Assembly (NCBI RefSeq): GCF_002289565.1
Contig: NZ_NTFY01000099.1
Span: 1 to 41,722 of the forward strand
From: Rhodopirellula sp. SM50
GTDB taxonomy: Bacteria; Planctomycetota; Planctomycetia; Pirellulales; Pirellulaceae
Reading direction: 5' to 3'
DNA length: 41,722 nucleotides
Position 1 is the stretch's first letter. Each line of letters opens with the position of its first letter. The notes beneath the pieces are model-generated. The model searched no databases, had not been told where the DNA came from, and worked only from the letters and a program-made list of their open reading frames with translations. Shown here piece after piece: positions 1 through 8,764 of the stretch. Position numbers and translations under genes: made by a program.

Positions 1-132
1 ATATCCAACGAGGATCAGCCGTTTGGCGCGAGCCTACGGGCCTCAACCCGAAGAAAAGGGGACGCCCGGACGCTGGCGCGAACCGGCTGATATCAAACGA
101 TGATCAGCCGTTTGGCGCGAGCCTACGGGCCC
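1..132. repeat. Interspersed palindromic repeat, 1.5 tandem copies
   Basis: Positions 71-132 hold a full copy of an imperfect palindrome whose arms are 74-91 and 103-120 (15 of 18 positions pair, loop about 11 nt). Positions 1-44 are a second copy cut off by the window edge and carry only the right arm plus the flank GCGCGAGCCTACGGGC. The same unit recurs at 25841-25902 and 40117-40183. The remaining bases up to the first gene at 293 show no gene I can support. The function is unknown; it resembles REP or MITE-like sequences in size and symmetry. Confidence 0.8.
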
Positions 133-292
133 TTGATTGACCAGCGGCATCTCGCCTCAAACTCGCCGTGACCGAATGTGTCCGCGGCCCCCTGATACTT
201 CTTTCGCACGCAAACAACTGCCCGTGACGGACGATTCGGCCGACCCAAATTGCCGTGTCCGGTTTGCATACCAACCTTCAGGGGGACAAACC

Positions 293-610
293 ATGAAAAA
301 CGTACTACGACGCGCCATGTTCGATTCGGAAACCTTTGTCGTCGAAATGGTCTATTCCGATTCCAAAGGAAACCGCACCCGACGAATCGTCAGCCCGATT
401 CGTTTCGTCGGGGCCGATCGCTTCTTGGCGCTGTGTCTTTGCCGCGAAGAACCTCGTCAGTTCTACTTGTCGCGGTGCGAGGATGTGCGGCTGATCCCGG
501 CCGCCGAAGTCATCATGCCGATGCCGATGCAGACGATCGAACCGGCCACACCCGTTCCCGCGGTCCCCGCGACGGCCGTTTGCGACGCTGGCGTGGCCTG
601 CTTGGCCTAG
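293..610 (+). CDS. Small WYL-like domain protein
   Basis: A 105-residue protein. The ATG at 293 is chosen because a purine-rich GGGGGA site lies at 281-286, 6 nt upstream; the frame stays open upstream to 137, but that part has a poor, repeat-adjacent composition. Residues 10-65 read like the core of a WYL domain: a short beta strand, a conserved 'G-N-R-T-R-R-I-V-S-P-I' turn, then 'LALCLCREEPRQFYLSRC', similar to the WYL signature in which an R-x-F-x-L-x-R segment contacts the ligand. No helix-turn-helix is present, so it is not a complete WYL regulator. The C-terminal 35 residues are rich in Met, Pro and Ala and look disordered. It could be a stand-alone ligand-binding module; the family assignment is by eye and only moderately certain. 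Confidence 0.6.
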   Translation: MKNVLRRAMFDSETFVVEMVYSDSKGNRTRRIVSPIRFVGADRFLALCLCREEPRQFYLSRCEDVRLIPAAEVIMPMPMQTIEPATPVPAVPATAVCDAGVACLA

Positions 611-619
611 GGCGGAAAA

Positions 620-676
620 GTGGGATAGGCTTCCAGCCTGTCGATTCCCCGATGACAGGCTGGAAGCCTATCCCAC
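620..676. repeat. Perfect 23-bp inverted repeat (hairpin)
   Basis: The left arm 620-642 begins GTGGGATAGGCTTCCAGC and pairs without mismatch with the right arm 654-676 across an 11-nt loop. A decayed relative lies at 19487-19543 after pntB. The stretch that follows it here (about 682-709, GCAAGCAGGATGCTTACCCC) recurs in reverse orientation at about 39947-39975. The hairpin separates the WYL-like gene from the methyltransferase gene. There is no clear U-run, so I call it an interspersed repeat and not a terminator. Confidence 0.85.
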
Positions 677-729
677 GCGTTGGCAAGCAGGATGCTTACC
701 CCACTTTTTACCCACAGCCTTCTCCCCGC

Positions 730-1467
730 ATGCCGATTCCTGTTCGCGAAACGTTTCCCACCGACCGCGAGGACTTGATCGTCCAGGTGACCGACGACGG
801 CAGCTTGACGCTGGTGCGTGCCGGCAGCGACGACGCCTTTCACAGCGGGTGCGGCGCGGCGTCGGAAACCTGGCACGTTTACCTACGCAATTGCGGTGTG
901 TCGGAGCGACTGGGGCTTCGAAAGCCGACGCGGGTGCTGGAGATCGGCCTGGGAACGTCGATGGCGATGTTGATGACGCTCGACGCCGCGGTCGCCCAAG
1001 ACACGGTGCTGGATTATGTCGCCGTCGAAACCGACTGGATCAGTGCGGCGACACTGCAATACCTGAAGCCCCGCGATTGGACCTCGCGGCCCGGGCCGGT
1101 GGATACCTATTTGCACTTTCGCCGCTCTCTTCCAGAGAAGGTTCCGCCGGGAACGTACCGTTGGCGGTTCGATGCACGTCGTAACGTGACAATCGAGGTT
1201 GCGGATGTTCGCCAATGGAGTCATGAAGCCGAACGCCCCTTTGATGCGATCTACTACGATCCGTTTTGCTGCGAGAGCGCACCGGAACTTTGGACGAGTG
1301 ACTGCTTTCGATCCATGCGTCGGGCGATCCGTGACACCGGCAAACTGACCACCTACAGCTGCAGTCGCCCCGTTCGAGACGCTTTGGAGCAAGCCGGATG
1401 GCAGGTCCAGCGTGTTCCGGGACCGGTGGGCGGAAAACGCGAAGTGATCATCGCGTCGCCGGTCTAG
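730..1467 (+). CDS. mnmD: Stand-alone MnmD-type tRNA 5-methylaminomethyl-2-thiouridine methyltransferase
   Basis: A 245-residue protein of the DUF752/Methyltransf_30 family, which methylates the aminomethyl group of wobble uridine 34 in some tRNAs using S-adenosylmethionine. The SAM-binding loop is visible as 'VLEIGLGTSMAM' (about residues 75-86). The acceptor-site signature 'FDAIYYDPFCCESAPELW' matches the D-x-F-x5-P-x-LW region of the MnmC N-terminal domain, and the C-terminal 'TYSCSRPVRDALEQAGW...GGKRE' matches the MnmC 'VRRGLQEAGF...GRKRE' end. The FAD oxidase half of bifunctional MnmC is absent. The ATG at 730 is the first after the hairpin and fits family length; no good ribosome site is visible, and the frame is open further upstream through the repeat. 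Confidence 0.82.
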   Translation: MPIPVRETFPTDREDLIVQVTDDGSLTLVRAGSDDAFHSGCGAASETWHVYLRNCGVSERLGLRKPTRVLEIGLGTSMAMLMTLDAAVAQDTVLDYVAVETDWISAATLQYLKPRDWTSRPGPVDTYLHFRRSLPEKVPPGTYRWRFDARRNVTIEVADVRQWSHEAERPFDAIYYDPFCCESAPELWTSDCFRSMRRAIRDTGKLTTYSCSRPVRDALEQAGWQVQRVPGPVGGKREVIIASPV

Positions 1468-1525
1468 CTGTTAAACTCTCTGCATGTTGCTTGGTCCCAC
1501 CATTGCCAGAGAACGGTCATTCACG

Positions 1526-4500
1526 ATGCCACGCCCGCGACTGCGAAACCTGCCCGTCATCCTGCTGTTCGTTTTAGCACTCTCGCCGCTGCGGTCGGTC
1601 GCAGGTGATCGCCCGAACGTCGTGCTGATCATGACGGACAATCATGGCGCCTGGACACTTGGCTGTTATGGCAATCGCGACATCCGCACACCGAACATTG
1701 ACCGTCTGGCATCCGAAGGCACGTTGTTCACCCGCGCGTTCGCGTCCAACCCTGTTTGCTCGCCGACCCGTGCAACGTTTTTGACCGGATTGTTGCCCTC
1801 GCAACATGGTGTGCATTGCTTCCTGGGGGGCGGGCGTTTGCAAGTCGGTCCCGATGCCCGCTGCACGCTCGATCAGGTGACGTCGCTGCCGGAGGTTTTG
1901 CGTGATTCGGGGTATGCCTGCGGATTGGTCGGCAAATGGCACCTCGGTGACAACCTTCGTCCCCAAGAAGGTTTCGACGATTACTGGATCACCATGCCCC
2001 ACGGCGGAACAAGTACGTTTTACGATGCGCAAATCATTGAAGACGGACGGATCCGCAAAGAGCCCGAATACCTGACCGATTTCTGGACCAAGCACGCGGT
2101 TGGTTTCATCGAGTCACAGTCGCAGCAGGACGATCCGTTCTTCCTGTTCCTCTCCTACAACGGCCCGTATTCCCTGAGCCGATTGTTGCTTCGCGAAGGT
2201 CGCAACCGCCACGCGGAGTATTATGCCGACAAGGACCTGTCGTCGTTCCCGCGCGAGCCGACGCATCCATGGCAATTCAGCAACCGTGACTACCACAACA
2301 ACCCGGTTTCGATCCGACGTGTTGCCACAGAAGTCAGCGGCATCGATGACGGCGTCGGTACGGTCATGGAGACGTTGAAACGCTGTGGAATCGATGACAA
2401 CACGATTGTGGTCTTTGTCGCCGACCAAGGTTGGGTCGGTGGCCAAGGCGGCTTTTTCGGCATGGGCGACCACACGCGACCCGTCACCGCCCGCGACGGC
2501 ATGATGCAAATCCCGATGATTTGGCGTCATCCGGGCGGGATTCGATCCAATGCCAAAACCGATCGGATGGTCACCAACTACGACTTCATGCCGACGTTGT
2601 TGAAGTATCTGAATTTGGCGGACAAAATGCCGTCCAGTCCGCCATCACCCGGAAACGATTTCAGCGCCGATCTGACCGGCGAGTCGGATGGGGCGGGGCC
2701 TGAAAAACCGGTCTTCTACGAATTCGAAGGCCTGCGTTGCATCCGCACCGAACGTTGGAAATACATACACCGTCATCCCAACGGACCCCATGAACTCTAC
2801 GACCTGGAATCGGATCCCGACGAGTTCAATAATCTTGTCGACGACACGACGTATCGTGCAACAGCCGACACGTTAAAAAGTGAGCTCGATGCGTTCTACC
2901 AGCGTCATGCCGTCGAACGATACGACATGTGGAACGGCGGCGGTTCGCAGACGCGACTCTTCGTCGGAATCGATGAAGAACTCGCGCAGTCCGAACCGGT
3001 ACCGCCACCGCCGCTACCGACGGCGTTTCAGCCGGCGGAGATTCAATTGCCCGATGGCTTTTCGGCGGAACTCGTCGCTGGACCTCCCCTGGTCACGCAT
3101 CCCACGATGGGATGTCTGGACGACCAGGGGCGACTGTTCATTTGCAACAATGCCGGGGTGAACCTGAGTGCCGAAGAGCTGGAGCAACAGTTGCCCAATT
3201 CCATCCGCATGCTTGAAGACAGCGATGGCGACGGACACTTTGATCGGTCGACGGTGTTCGCCGACCAGATGACGTACCCGATGGGAGGCGTCTGGCACGA
3301 TGGAGCGTTGTACGTCGCCTCGCCGCCCAACATCTGGCGACTGGAAGACACCGACGATGATGGCGTCGCCGAGCTCCGTGAAAAGATCGTGACAAAATTT
3401 GGCTATACCGGAAACGCCGCCAGCATCCACGGATGCTTTTTCGGACCCGACGGGCGTTTGTATTGGTGCGACGGTTATCACGGCCACGAATTCAAAGACG
3501 AAGACGGCAACATCACCAGTAAACGCGACGGGTCGTATTTGTTTTCCTGTCGCACCGATGGATCCGATGTCCGCATTCACTGTGGCGGCGGCATGGACAA
3601 TCCGGTCGAAGTCGACTTTACCGAGGAAGGCGAAGTGATCGGGAGCGTCAATATCCTCTACAACCGCCCACGCGTCGACGCACTGGTGCATTGGCTCTAT
3701 GGCGGCGCCTACCCCCACCGTGAACGCGTGTTGGTGGAATTGAAAGTCACCGGCGATTTGCTCGGTCCGATTCACCGTTTCGGTCACGTCGCCGTCTCGG
3801 GAATCACCCGTTACCGCAGCGGCGTCATCGATCATCGATGGCGTGATCAGTTCCTGGCGACCTTTTTCAATTCCGGCAAAGTGGTTCGCGTGCAACTGCA
3901 ACGCAGCGGATCGACATTCGAAGCGACTCAGCAAGAGTTGCTGGCGGGGACGAGTGACGATTTCCATCCCACCGATGTGATCGAAGACGCCGACGGCAGC
4001 TTGCTGGTCGTCGACACCGGCGGATGGTTTTATCGCGGTTGCCCGACCTCTCAAATGTCAAAGCCCGATGTCCTGGGAGGCATTTATCGTATTCGCCGCG
4101 ATGGCATGACGACGCAAGTGGATCCCTGGGGCAAGCGGATCGATTGGCAGTCCTTGTCTGACAGCGTTTTGATCAGGCATCTCAATGACACCCGGCACCG
4201 GGTGCGTGAGCGGGCGATCAGCGAATGTGCGCGGCGCGGCGAGCGGATCGTGCCGGCATTGGCGCGATCGATGAAAAGCGACATCCGAGTCCGCCAAAAT
4301 GCACTCTGGGCGTTGACGCGAATCGTGGGTGACGATGGCTCGCTCAGCGCCGCGCGGGCGGCGATTCGCGTTGCCCTGAATGACCGCGATCCGAGCGTCC
4401 GTCAAATCGCGTGCCGATCGATCGCCACCTACCCCGACGCCGACGCGGTCGCTGAATTGATCCAGCGACTGGTCAGCGATGTGCCGCCGGTTCGCCGTGA

Positions 4501-6085
4501 AGCCGCCAAAGCGCTCGGCCGGATCGGGCATGCCGATGCCACGGCCGCATTGATCGCCGCGTTGGCCGAAGGCCGTCAACTGGACCGATCCCTCGAACAC
4601 GCGATCACCTACGCACTGATCGAAATCGGTGATCTCCAAGCCTTGCAGAGCGGATTGAGTCATGCTTCACCGCGCGTGCGGCGTGCGTGTTTGGTGGTGC
4701 TCAATCAAACCGATGGCGTTGTGGTCCCGTCTGACACGGTCGCCGAGATGCTCGATACCGACGAGACGGATTTGCAGCGAACGGCGGCCACCGTCCTGTC
4801 CCAACGGGCGCGGGCGGCAAAACTCGACCAGCATCCACACGCGGAATTGGCCGGAACCGCAACGCTCGTCGCAGAACGCCTGCGTCATTGGTTGGCAGAG
4901 CCGGATGCGGCGGCGTCCCGCTCGTCGCTGATCATCGAACTCGCGTCCGCTTTCGCGGCGACCGAGCCGGTGGCCGAGGAGATCGGGCGAGGACTCGGCG
5001 ATGCGGAACCTCTCCACTCTGGCGGGTTGCTGTTGACTGCGATCAGCCGAAGCGACAATCCGAGCCTTCATCCGAGTTGGAAGGAACCGTTGACACGAGC
5101 GTTGCAATCCGACCAGACGGAAGTCGCGCGCCTTGCCATCGCTGCTGTGGCAGCCATCCAAACGAACGCTTTCGATGAGACGTTGGTTGCGATCAGTCGT
5201 GACGAAACGCAATCGGGGATCAAACGCGCCGGCGCCTTGGCGGCGATGGAAAAAAATCCTGCATCATTGAGCGGCGACCGGCTGGCAATACTATTGGAAT
5301 TGCTCCGTGGCGGGGCGCCCACCGAAGCGAGCCAGGCGGCGCAGATGATCTCCACGTCTCGGCTCAGCCCGGATCAGTTGCAGACGCTGGCCCCCTCTCT
5401 GTCGAGCGCCGGCCCGGCCGCACTGCGTGACCTGATCCGGCCCTACGGTCGAACGCTCCAAGTCGACGTCGCCGCAGCCTTCTTAAATGCGCTCGAGACG
5501 GCCCGCAGCTTCGATCAACTGCCCGCCACCGAAGTCTCCGACGTGATCAAGCGATTCCCCGCTGAATTATTGCCCCGCGCCAACGTGTTGCTCGATCGGC
5601 TCAAATCGCTAGACGATCAACGGATTCAGAAACTGGATCGTTTGATTCCGCTGGTGCGAGACGCCGATCCCGAGCGTGGTCGAGCGGTGTTCGCTTCCGA
5701 AAAATCGAAATGTGCCACGTGCCATCGCGTCGGAGCGGTTGGCGGGACGATTGGTCCCGATCTGACAACGATCGGAGCCAACCGGTCGGTGCATGATCTG
5801 ATGGAGTCGATTGTTTTTCCGTCGGCAAGCATCGTCCGGCAATATGAATCGCAGACGGTTTTGACCGACTCGGGTCAGGTCTATTCCGGCGTGATCACTC
5901 GCCAGACGCGCGATTCGATTCATCTGCAACAGCAAACCGGAGATCCGATCGTGATCGGACGCGACACCATCGAGGAACTATCACCGAGCACGGTTTCGAT
6001 CATGCCGCAGGGATTGGAAACGACGCTCAGCGAACAAGAACTCGCCGACCTGGTGGCGTGGTTGAGGGACCTGGGAAAGTCGTAG
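1526..6085 (+). CDS. Secreted sulfatase / PVC dehydrogenase propeller / HEAT / cytochrome c fusion
   Basis: A 1519-residue exported protein joining modules usually found on separate chains. Residues 1-27 form a signal peptide; an in-frame ATG at 1484 would give a poorer leader. Residues 29-470 are a formylglycine sulfatase: the modifiable Cys is C78 in CSPTR, D38 is a calcium ligand, 'GKWHLG' is at about 136-141, D300 in 'ADQG' is a second metal site, and 'HELYDLESDPDEFNNL' is the usual C-terminal mark. From about 502 to 860 lies the membrane-bound-dehydrogenase (Piru_Ver_Nterm) beta-propeller, starting 'LPDGFSAELVAGPPL'. From about 880 to 1360 come HEAT-like repeats. The end is the PVC haem-binding domain with CATCH at residues 1396-1400 (5711-5725). 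It probably desulfates a polymer and passes electrons from another reaction to its own haem. The second metal position after D38 is Asn instead of the common Asp. Confidence 0.9.
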   Translation: MPRPRLRNLPVILLFVLALSPLRSVAGDRPNVVLIMTDNHGAWTLGCYGNRDIRTPNIDRLASEGTLFTRAFASNPVCSPTRATFLTGLLPSQHGVHCFLGGGRLQVGPDARCTLDQVTSLPEVLRDSGYACGLVGKWHLGDNLRPQEGFDDYWITMPHGGTSTFYDAQIIEDGRIRKEPEYLTDFWTKHAVGFIESQSQQDDPFFLFLSYNGPYSLSRLLLREGRNRHAEYYADKDLSSFPREPTHPWQFSNRDYHNNPVSIRRVATEVSGIDDGVGTVMETLKRCGIDDNTIVVFVADQGWVGGQGGFFGMGDHTRPVTARDGMMQIPMIWRHPGGIRSNAKTDRMVTNYDFMPTLLKYLNLADKMPSSPPSPGNDFSADLTGESDGAGPEKPVFYEFEGLRCIRTERWKYIHRHPNGPHELYDLESDPDEFNNLVDDTTYRATADTLKSELDAFYQRHAVERYDMWNGGGSQTRLFVGIDEELAQSEPVPPPPLPTAFQPAEIQLPDGFSAELVAGPPLVTHPTMGCLDDQGRLFICNNAGVNLSAEELEQQLPNSIRMLEDSDGDGHFDRSTVFADQMTYPMGGVWHDGALYVASPPNIWRLEDTDDDGVAELREKIVTKFGYTGNAASIHGCFFGPDGRLYWCDGYHGHEFKDEDGNITSKRDGSYLFSCRTDGSDVRIHCGGGMDNPVEVDFTEEGEVIGSVNILYNRPRVDALVHWLYGGAYPHRERVLVELKVTGDLLGPIHRFGHVAVSGITRYRSGVIDHRWRDQFLATFFNSGKVVRVQLQRSGSTFEATQQELLAGTSDDFHPTDVIEDADGSLLVVDTGGWFYRGCPTSQMSKPDVLGGIYRIRRDGMTTQVDPWGKRIDWQSLSDSVLIRHLNDTRHRVRERAISECARRGERIVPALARSMKSDIRVRQNALWALTRIVGDDGSLSAARAAIRVALNDRDPSVRQIACRSIATYPDADAVAELIQRLVSDVPPVRREAAKALGRIGHADATAALIAALAEGRQLDRSLEHAITYALIEIGDLQALQSGLSHASPRVRRACLVVLNQTDGVVVPSDTVAEMLDTDETDLQRTAATVLSQRARAAKLDQHPHAELAGTATLVAERLRHWLAEPDAAASRSSLIIELASAFAATEPVAEEIGRGLGDAEPLHSGGLLLTAISRSDNPSLHPSWKEPLTRALQSDQTEVARLAIAAVAAIQTNAFDETLVAISRDETQSGIKRAGALAAMEKNPASLSGDRLAILLELLRGGAPTEASQAAQMISTSRLSPDQLQTLAPSLSSAGPAALRDLIRPYGRTLQVDVAAAFLNALETARSFDQLPATEVSDVIKRFPAELLPRANVLLDRLKSLDDQRIQKLDRLIPLVRDADPERGRAVFASEKSKCATCHRVGAVGGTIGPDLTTIGANRSVHDLMESIVFPSASIVRQYESQTVLTDSGQVYSGVITRQTRDSIHLQQQTGDPIVIGRDTIEELSPSTVSIMPQGLETTLSEQELADLVAWLRDLGKS

Positions 6086-6179
6086 CATCCAAACTCGTTC
6101 CCGGGCTCCGGCCTGGGAACGCGAGGCGGCGGAGGCTCCGGCCTCCGACAGTCGCGAGGCGGGAGCCTCGTCACGAGTT
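6086..6179. repeat. Short GC-rich inverted repeats between convergent genes
   Basis: The gap between two convergent genes holds an inverted repeat with arms CGTTCCC and GGGAACG (about 6097-6122) and a run of variants of 'GGAGGCTCCGGCCTCC' that are themselves palindromic. The first motif recurs at 40369-40394 and in the 79-bp units near 40.0 and 40.2 kb, so this is an interspersed family. It could also serve as a bidirectional terminator, but no U-run supports that. Confidence 0.6.
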
Positions 6180-7604
6180 TTACTCCAACTTTGCCAAATC
6201 GGCCCGCGTGTCTTCATACGTCGCGTGAAACACCAACGCCCGTGGATCGGGATCTTTGCCCCAGATCTGGCAGGCGTTCGCGTAGAGCTCCGGCCACCAG
6301 TTGTGATGCTGCGTCAGGCCTTGATCACGGTACGACTTCCAATGGCTGAGCACCTTGGACCAACAGTCATCGCCATAGTCGAGGGCCTCCTTGAGCGTCG
6401 TGTACCTCGGGACGTACCAGCGGCGGCCGATTTGGGCGTGCAAGACTTCGTCGGCCCAGTCGAAATCTTGGAACAGGGCGGACAGTGGATCGCCGCTTTC
6501 GTTGGCGACCTCCCATTCGTAGCGTTTTCCGTTGCGCGGCATCAGGTTCTGTTCGATGAAAAACAAGACTCCGTGGCGTTGGCGGGCGTCGAGTTGCAGA
6601 TTCAGGTTGCGCGACCAGGTAAAATTAATCGGGATGGTTCGCCAATCGATGCCCAACGCCACAAAGCCGACTTCGCCCATCATCGCGTGACGGGCTTCGT
6701 CCCACAGTTGACGTGACATCTCCATGTGAAATTCCCAGGGTTCGTCGTCGCGCAGTTCCACCAGGATGCTGGCCATCATTTCCGGCACATCGATTTCGCG
6801 AAGCCGTTTGTAGTACATCATCAGCGTCTTGTCTTGCGCCGAGAACTGTTCGTCGTACAAGAAGACTTCCGGGTTGACGCCGGCGTTGTAGGGGTCACGA
6901 AAGCGATCGTCGCGGCGCGGTTCCTTGTCGTACTGATAGGGTTGGGCGCTGTGCCACGGCTCGGGGACCGAGTCGTCGGTGGCTTCGACGCCGTCGAGTT
7001 GACCTGCGGCTTGCAGACACTGTTTCAAGTGTCCGATCCAGGGTTCGCGATCGGCTTGTGTCGAATCGTTGTCCAAGCAGCGGAGTGCTTCGGTACCGAA
7101 GGTGACGACGTCTTGGAGTTCAAACCCGATCAGTTTGGCAACGCGAACGGTCGGCGCATCGGCCAGCGGATGAGCGTCGGTTTGCAGTCGCCGGCAAGCT
7201 TCGCACACCGCGGGCAAGACGACGCCATAGATGCCGGCGAGCAAATCAGGCGTCGACGGCGCCGCGATCAGTTCGTCCATCAAACGCTCGAGCGCCGGGT
7301 CGGGAATCACGTCCAGTCCCAGCGGAGGCTCCCGCATCTCACCGACGCGGCGACGGATCAACGACACCTGTTCGGCGCACAGGTAGGCGTGGTAGCTGAA
7401 CGCCGTCTTCAATTCGTAGATCGGCTCCGCGGTGATCTTGGCGGTCAACGTCTCATGCAAACGCTTCAGGACATAGTGAAGCCGTTTGAGCCGTTGCAAG
7501 CTTTGATCGAGATCCCAAGTGCCATCGACCGCACGTGCCATCGAACAGAGTCCGGCAAGCGGCGGGATGCCACGATAGGATTCGTAGTCGCCATGATCAT
7601 GCAT
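6180..7604 (-). CDS. Ferritin-like superfamily protein
   Basis: A 474-residue soluble-looking protein. The C-terminal half (about residues 255-440) looks like a ferritin-like four-helix bundle: one helix carries E288/E291 and the D-E-A-R-H motif ending at H306, and a later helix carries 'DEVLHAQIGRRW', the E-x-x-H pattern of a carboxylate/histidine metal site as in the DUF455/MiaE-like branch. The N-terminal half is also strongly helical ('YHAYLCAEQVSLIRRR' near 71-86) and may be a degenerate second bundle. The start is supported by AGGGAG about 8 nt before the ATG. It is transcribed away from the inositol oxygenase gene, with 170 bp between the two starts. Whether it binds a diiron centre, and what it acts on, cannot be read from sequence. 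Confidence 0.6.
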   Translation of the reverse strand: MHDHGDYESYRGIPPLAGLCSMARAVDGTWDLDQSLQRLKRLHYVLKRLHETLTAKITAEPIYELKTAFSYHAYLCAEQVSLIRRRVGEMREPPLGLDVIPDPALERLMDELIAAPSTPDLLAGIYGVVLPAVCEACRRLQTDAHPLADAPTVRVAKLIGFELQDVVTFGTEALRCLDNDSTQADREPWIGHLKQCLQAAGQLDGVEATDDSVPEPWHSAQPYQYDKEPRRDDRFRDPYNAGVNPEVFLYDEQFSAQDKTLMMYYKRLREIDVPEMMASILVELRDDEPWEFHMEMSRQLWDEARHAMMGEVGFVALGIDWRTIPINFTWSRNLNLQLDARQRHGVLFFIEQNLMPRNGKRYEWEVANESGDPLSALFQDFDWADEVLHAQIGRRWYVPRYTTLKEALDYGDDCWSKVLSHWKSYRDQGLTQHHNWWPELYANACQIWGKDPDPRALVFHATYEDTRADLAKLE

Positions 7605-7667
7605 TGTTTTTTCTCCCTCAGGTTCTACGACTCTCTCTCGGCTTCGCTAAAGTGTAAACTGGACGTG

Positions 7668-7740
7668 GAAAAGGGGGCAGGTACTAAAAACCAGATGGCC
7701 CAAAGGGTGCTTCGCATTTTTGGTACCTGACCCCTTTTTC
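7668..7740. repeat. GGGGTCAGG-family hairpin in the divergent intergenic region
   Basis: Arms at 7668-7691 and 7716-7740 pair over most of their length around GGGG(T/G)CAGGTAC; the central part contains GGGTGCTTCGCA. A second family member with longer arms and the same central 12-mer is at 25761-25839. It lies between the divergent starts of the ferritin-like gene (7604) and the inositol oxygenase gene (7775), ending 34 nt before the latter's ATG. Repeats of this appearance often accompany REP-associated (Y1) transposases, but no such gene is in the window. Confidence 0.85.
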
Positions 7741-7774
7741 GCCGTGAAGCCGATCCTCTCGCCCGCAAACGAAG

Positions 7775-8656
7775 ATGTCTCTGCCCACCGACTCCGCCAA
7801 TCACCCTACCGATCCCTCCAAACCGCTCGAGGACCTCGATGACTGGGAGGCGGACTTGGTGCGTCGTTATCCCGAACCGAACAAGCCGGCCGATGCGTTT
7901 CGAAATTATGGCGAAGACACGAAGCCCGGCGTCCGTGAATTCTATCAGCTGAATCATCGGAATCAGACCTACGACTTTGTGCAACAGAAACGAAAGCAGT
8001 TTCTACCGCTTCGGCATCGCAAGATGACGGTTTGGGAGGCGATGGAGTATCTGAACCAATTGGTCGACGAGAGTGATCCTGACACGGACCTTTCTCAGAT
8101 CGAACATCTGTTGCAGACCGCTGAATCCATTCGCGCCGACGGTCATCCACGCTGGTTTATCCTGACGGGATTGATCCACGATCTCGGCAAAGTGTTGTGT
8201 CTATTCGGTGAGCCCCAATGGGCGGTGGTCGGAGACACGTTTCCCGTCGGTTGCCGGTTTTCCCAGCGGATCGTGTTTCCGGAATTTTTTGCCGAGAACC
8301 CCGATTCGACCGATGAACGCTACAACACCGAGTACGGTGTCTATTCGCCAGGCATCGGACTCGACAACGTGTTCCTTTCCTGGGGACACGACGAGTACTT
8401 GTACCATGTGGTCAAGGATCGGCTGCCCCCAGAAGCACTGGCGATCATCCGTTACCATTCGTTTTATCCCGGTCATCGAGAGTCGGCGTATGACCATTTG
8501 ATGAATGATCACGACCATCGGATGTTCCAGTGGGTGCGGGCCTTCAACCCGTATGACCTGTATACCAAAAGCGATAGCCGGCCGAACGTTGACGCCTTGC
8601 GACCCTTCTATGAAGAACTGATTAATGAGTTCCTTCCGGGGACGCTCGATTGGTAA
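7775..8656 (+). CDS. myo-Inositol oxygenase (MIOX)
   Basis: A 293-residue cytoplasmic protein of the HD-fold mixed-valent diiron oxygenases; MIOX cleaves myo-inositol with O2 to D-glucuronate. All six metal ligands known from the mouse enzyme have clear counterparts: H111, H135 and D136 (in HDLGK), H205 (in GHDEY), H228 (in YHSFYPGH) and D261 (in NPYDLYTK). The substrate region is also kept: R43 in 'FRNY', 'LVDESDPD' at 96-103, and 'GEPQWAVVGDTFPVGC' at 145-160. The C-terminal 'PGTLDW' is nearly the mammalian ending. It is full length for the family (mammalian about 285). It is followed by a transporter and a dehydrogenase on the same strand, suggesting a catabolic unit. Bacterial MIOX genes are uncommon and closely resemble eukaryotic ones. 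Confidence 0.93.
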   Translation: MSLPTDSANHPTDPSKPLEDLDDWEADLVRRYPEPNKPADAFRNYGEDTKPGVREFYQLNHRNQTYDFVQQKRKQFLPLRHRKMTVWEAMEYLNQLVDESDPDTDLSQIEHLLQTAESIRADGHPRWFILTGLIHDLGKVLCLFGEPQWAVVGDTFPVGCRFSQRIVFPEFFAENPDSTDERYNTEYGVYSPGIGLDNVFLSWGHDEYLYHVVKDRLPPEALAIIRYHSFYPGHRESAYDHLMNDHDHRMFQWVRAFNPYDLYTKSDSRPNVDALRPFYEELINEFLPGTLDW

Positions 8657-8764
8657 TCATTGATCCGAATCGGGTACCCTGCGATCCGGTCGTGTCGCCC
8701 TTTTTATTGCCGAGCGGTTGTCGCGACATCGACGTGATCAATCCGGTCCACCGAGTTCCCCGCC

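Noticed and set aside
620..676. Rho-independent terminator of the WYL-like gene
   Set aside because: The stem is perfect, but no T-run follows on either strand and the sequence recurs elsewhere as a dispersed repeat.
2431..4663. Long open frames antisense to or out of frame with the sulfatase fusion
   Set aside because: They are shadows typical of high-GC coding DNA; the plus-strand frame has clear domains throughout.
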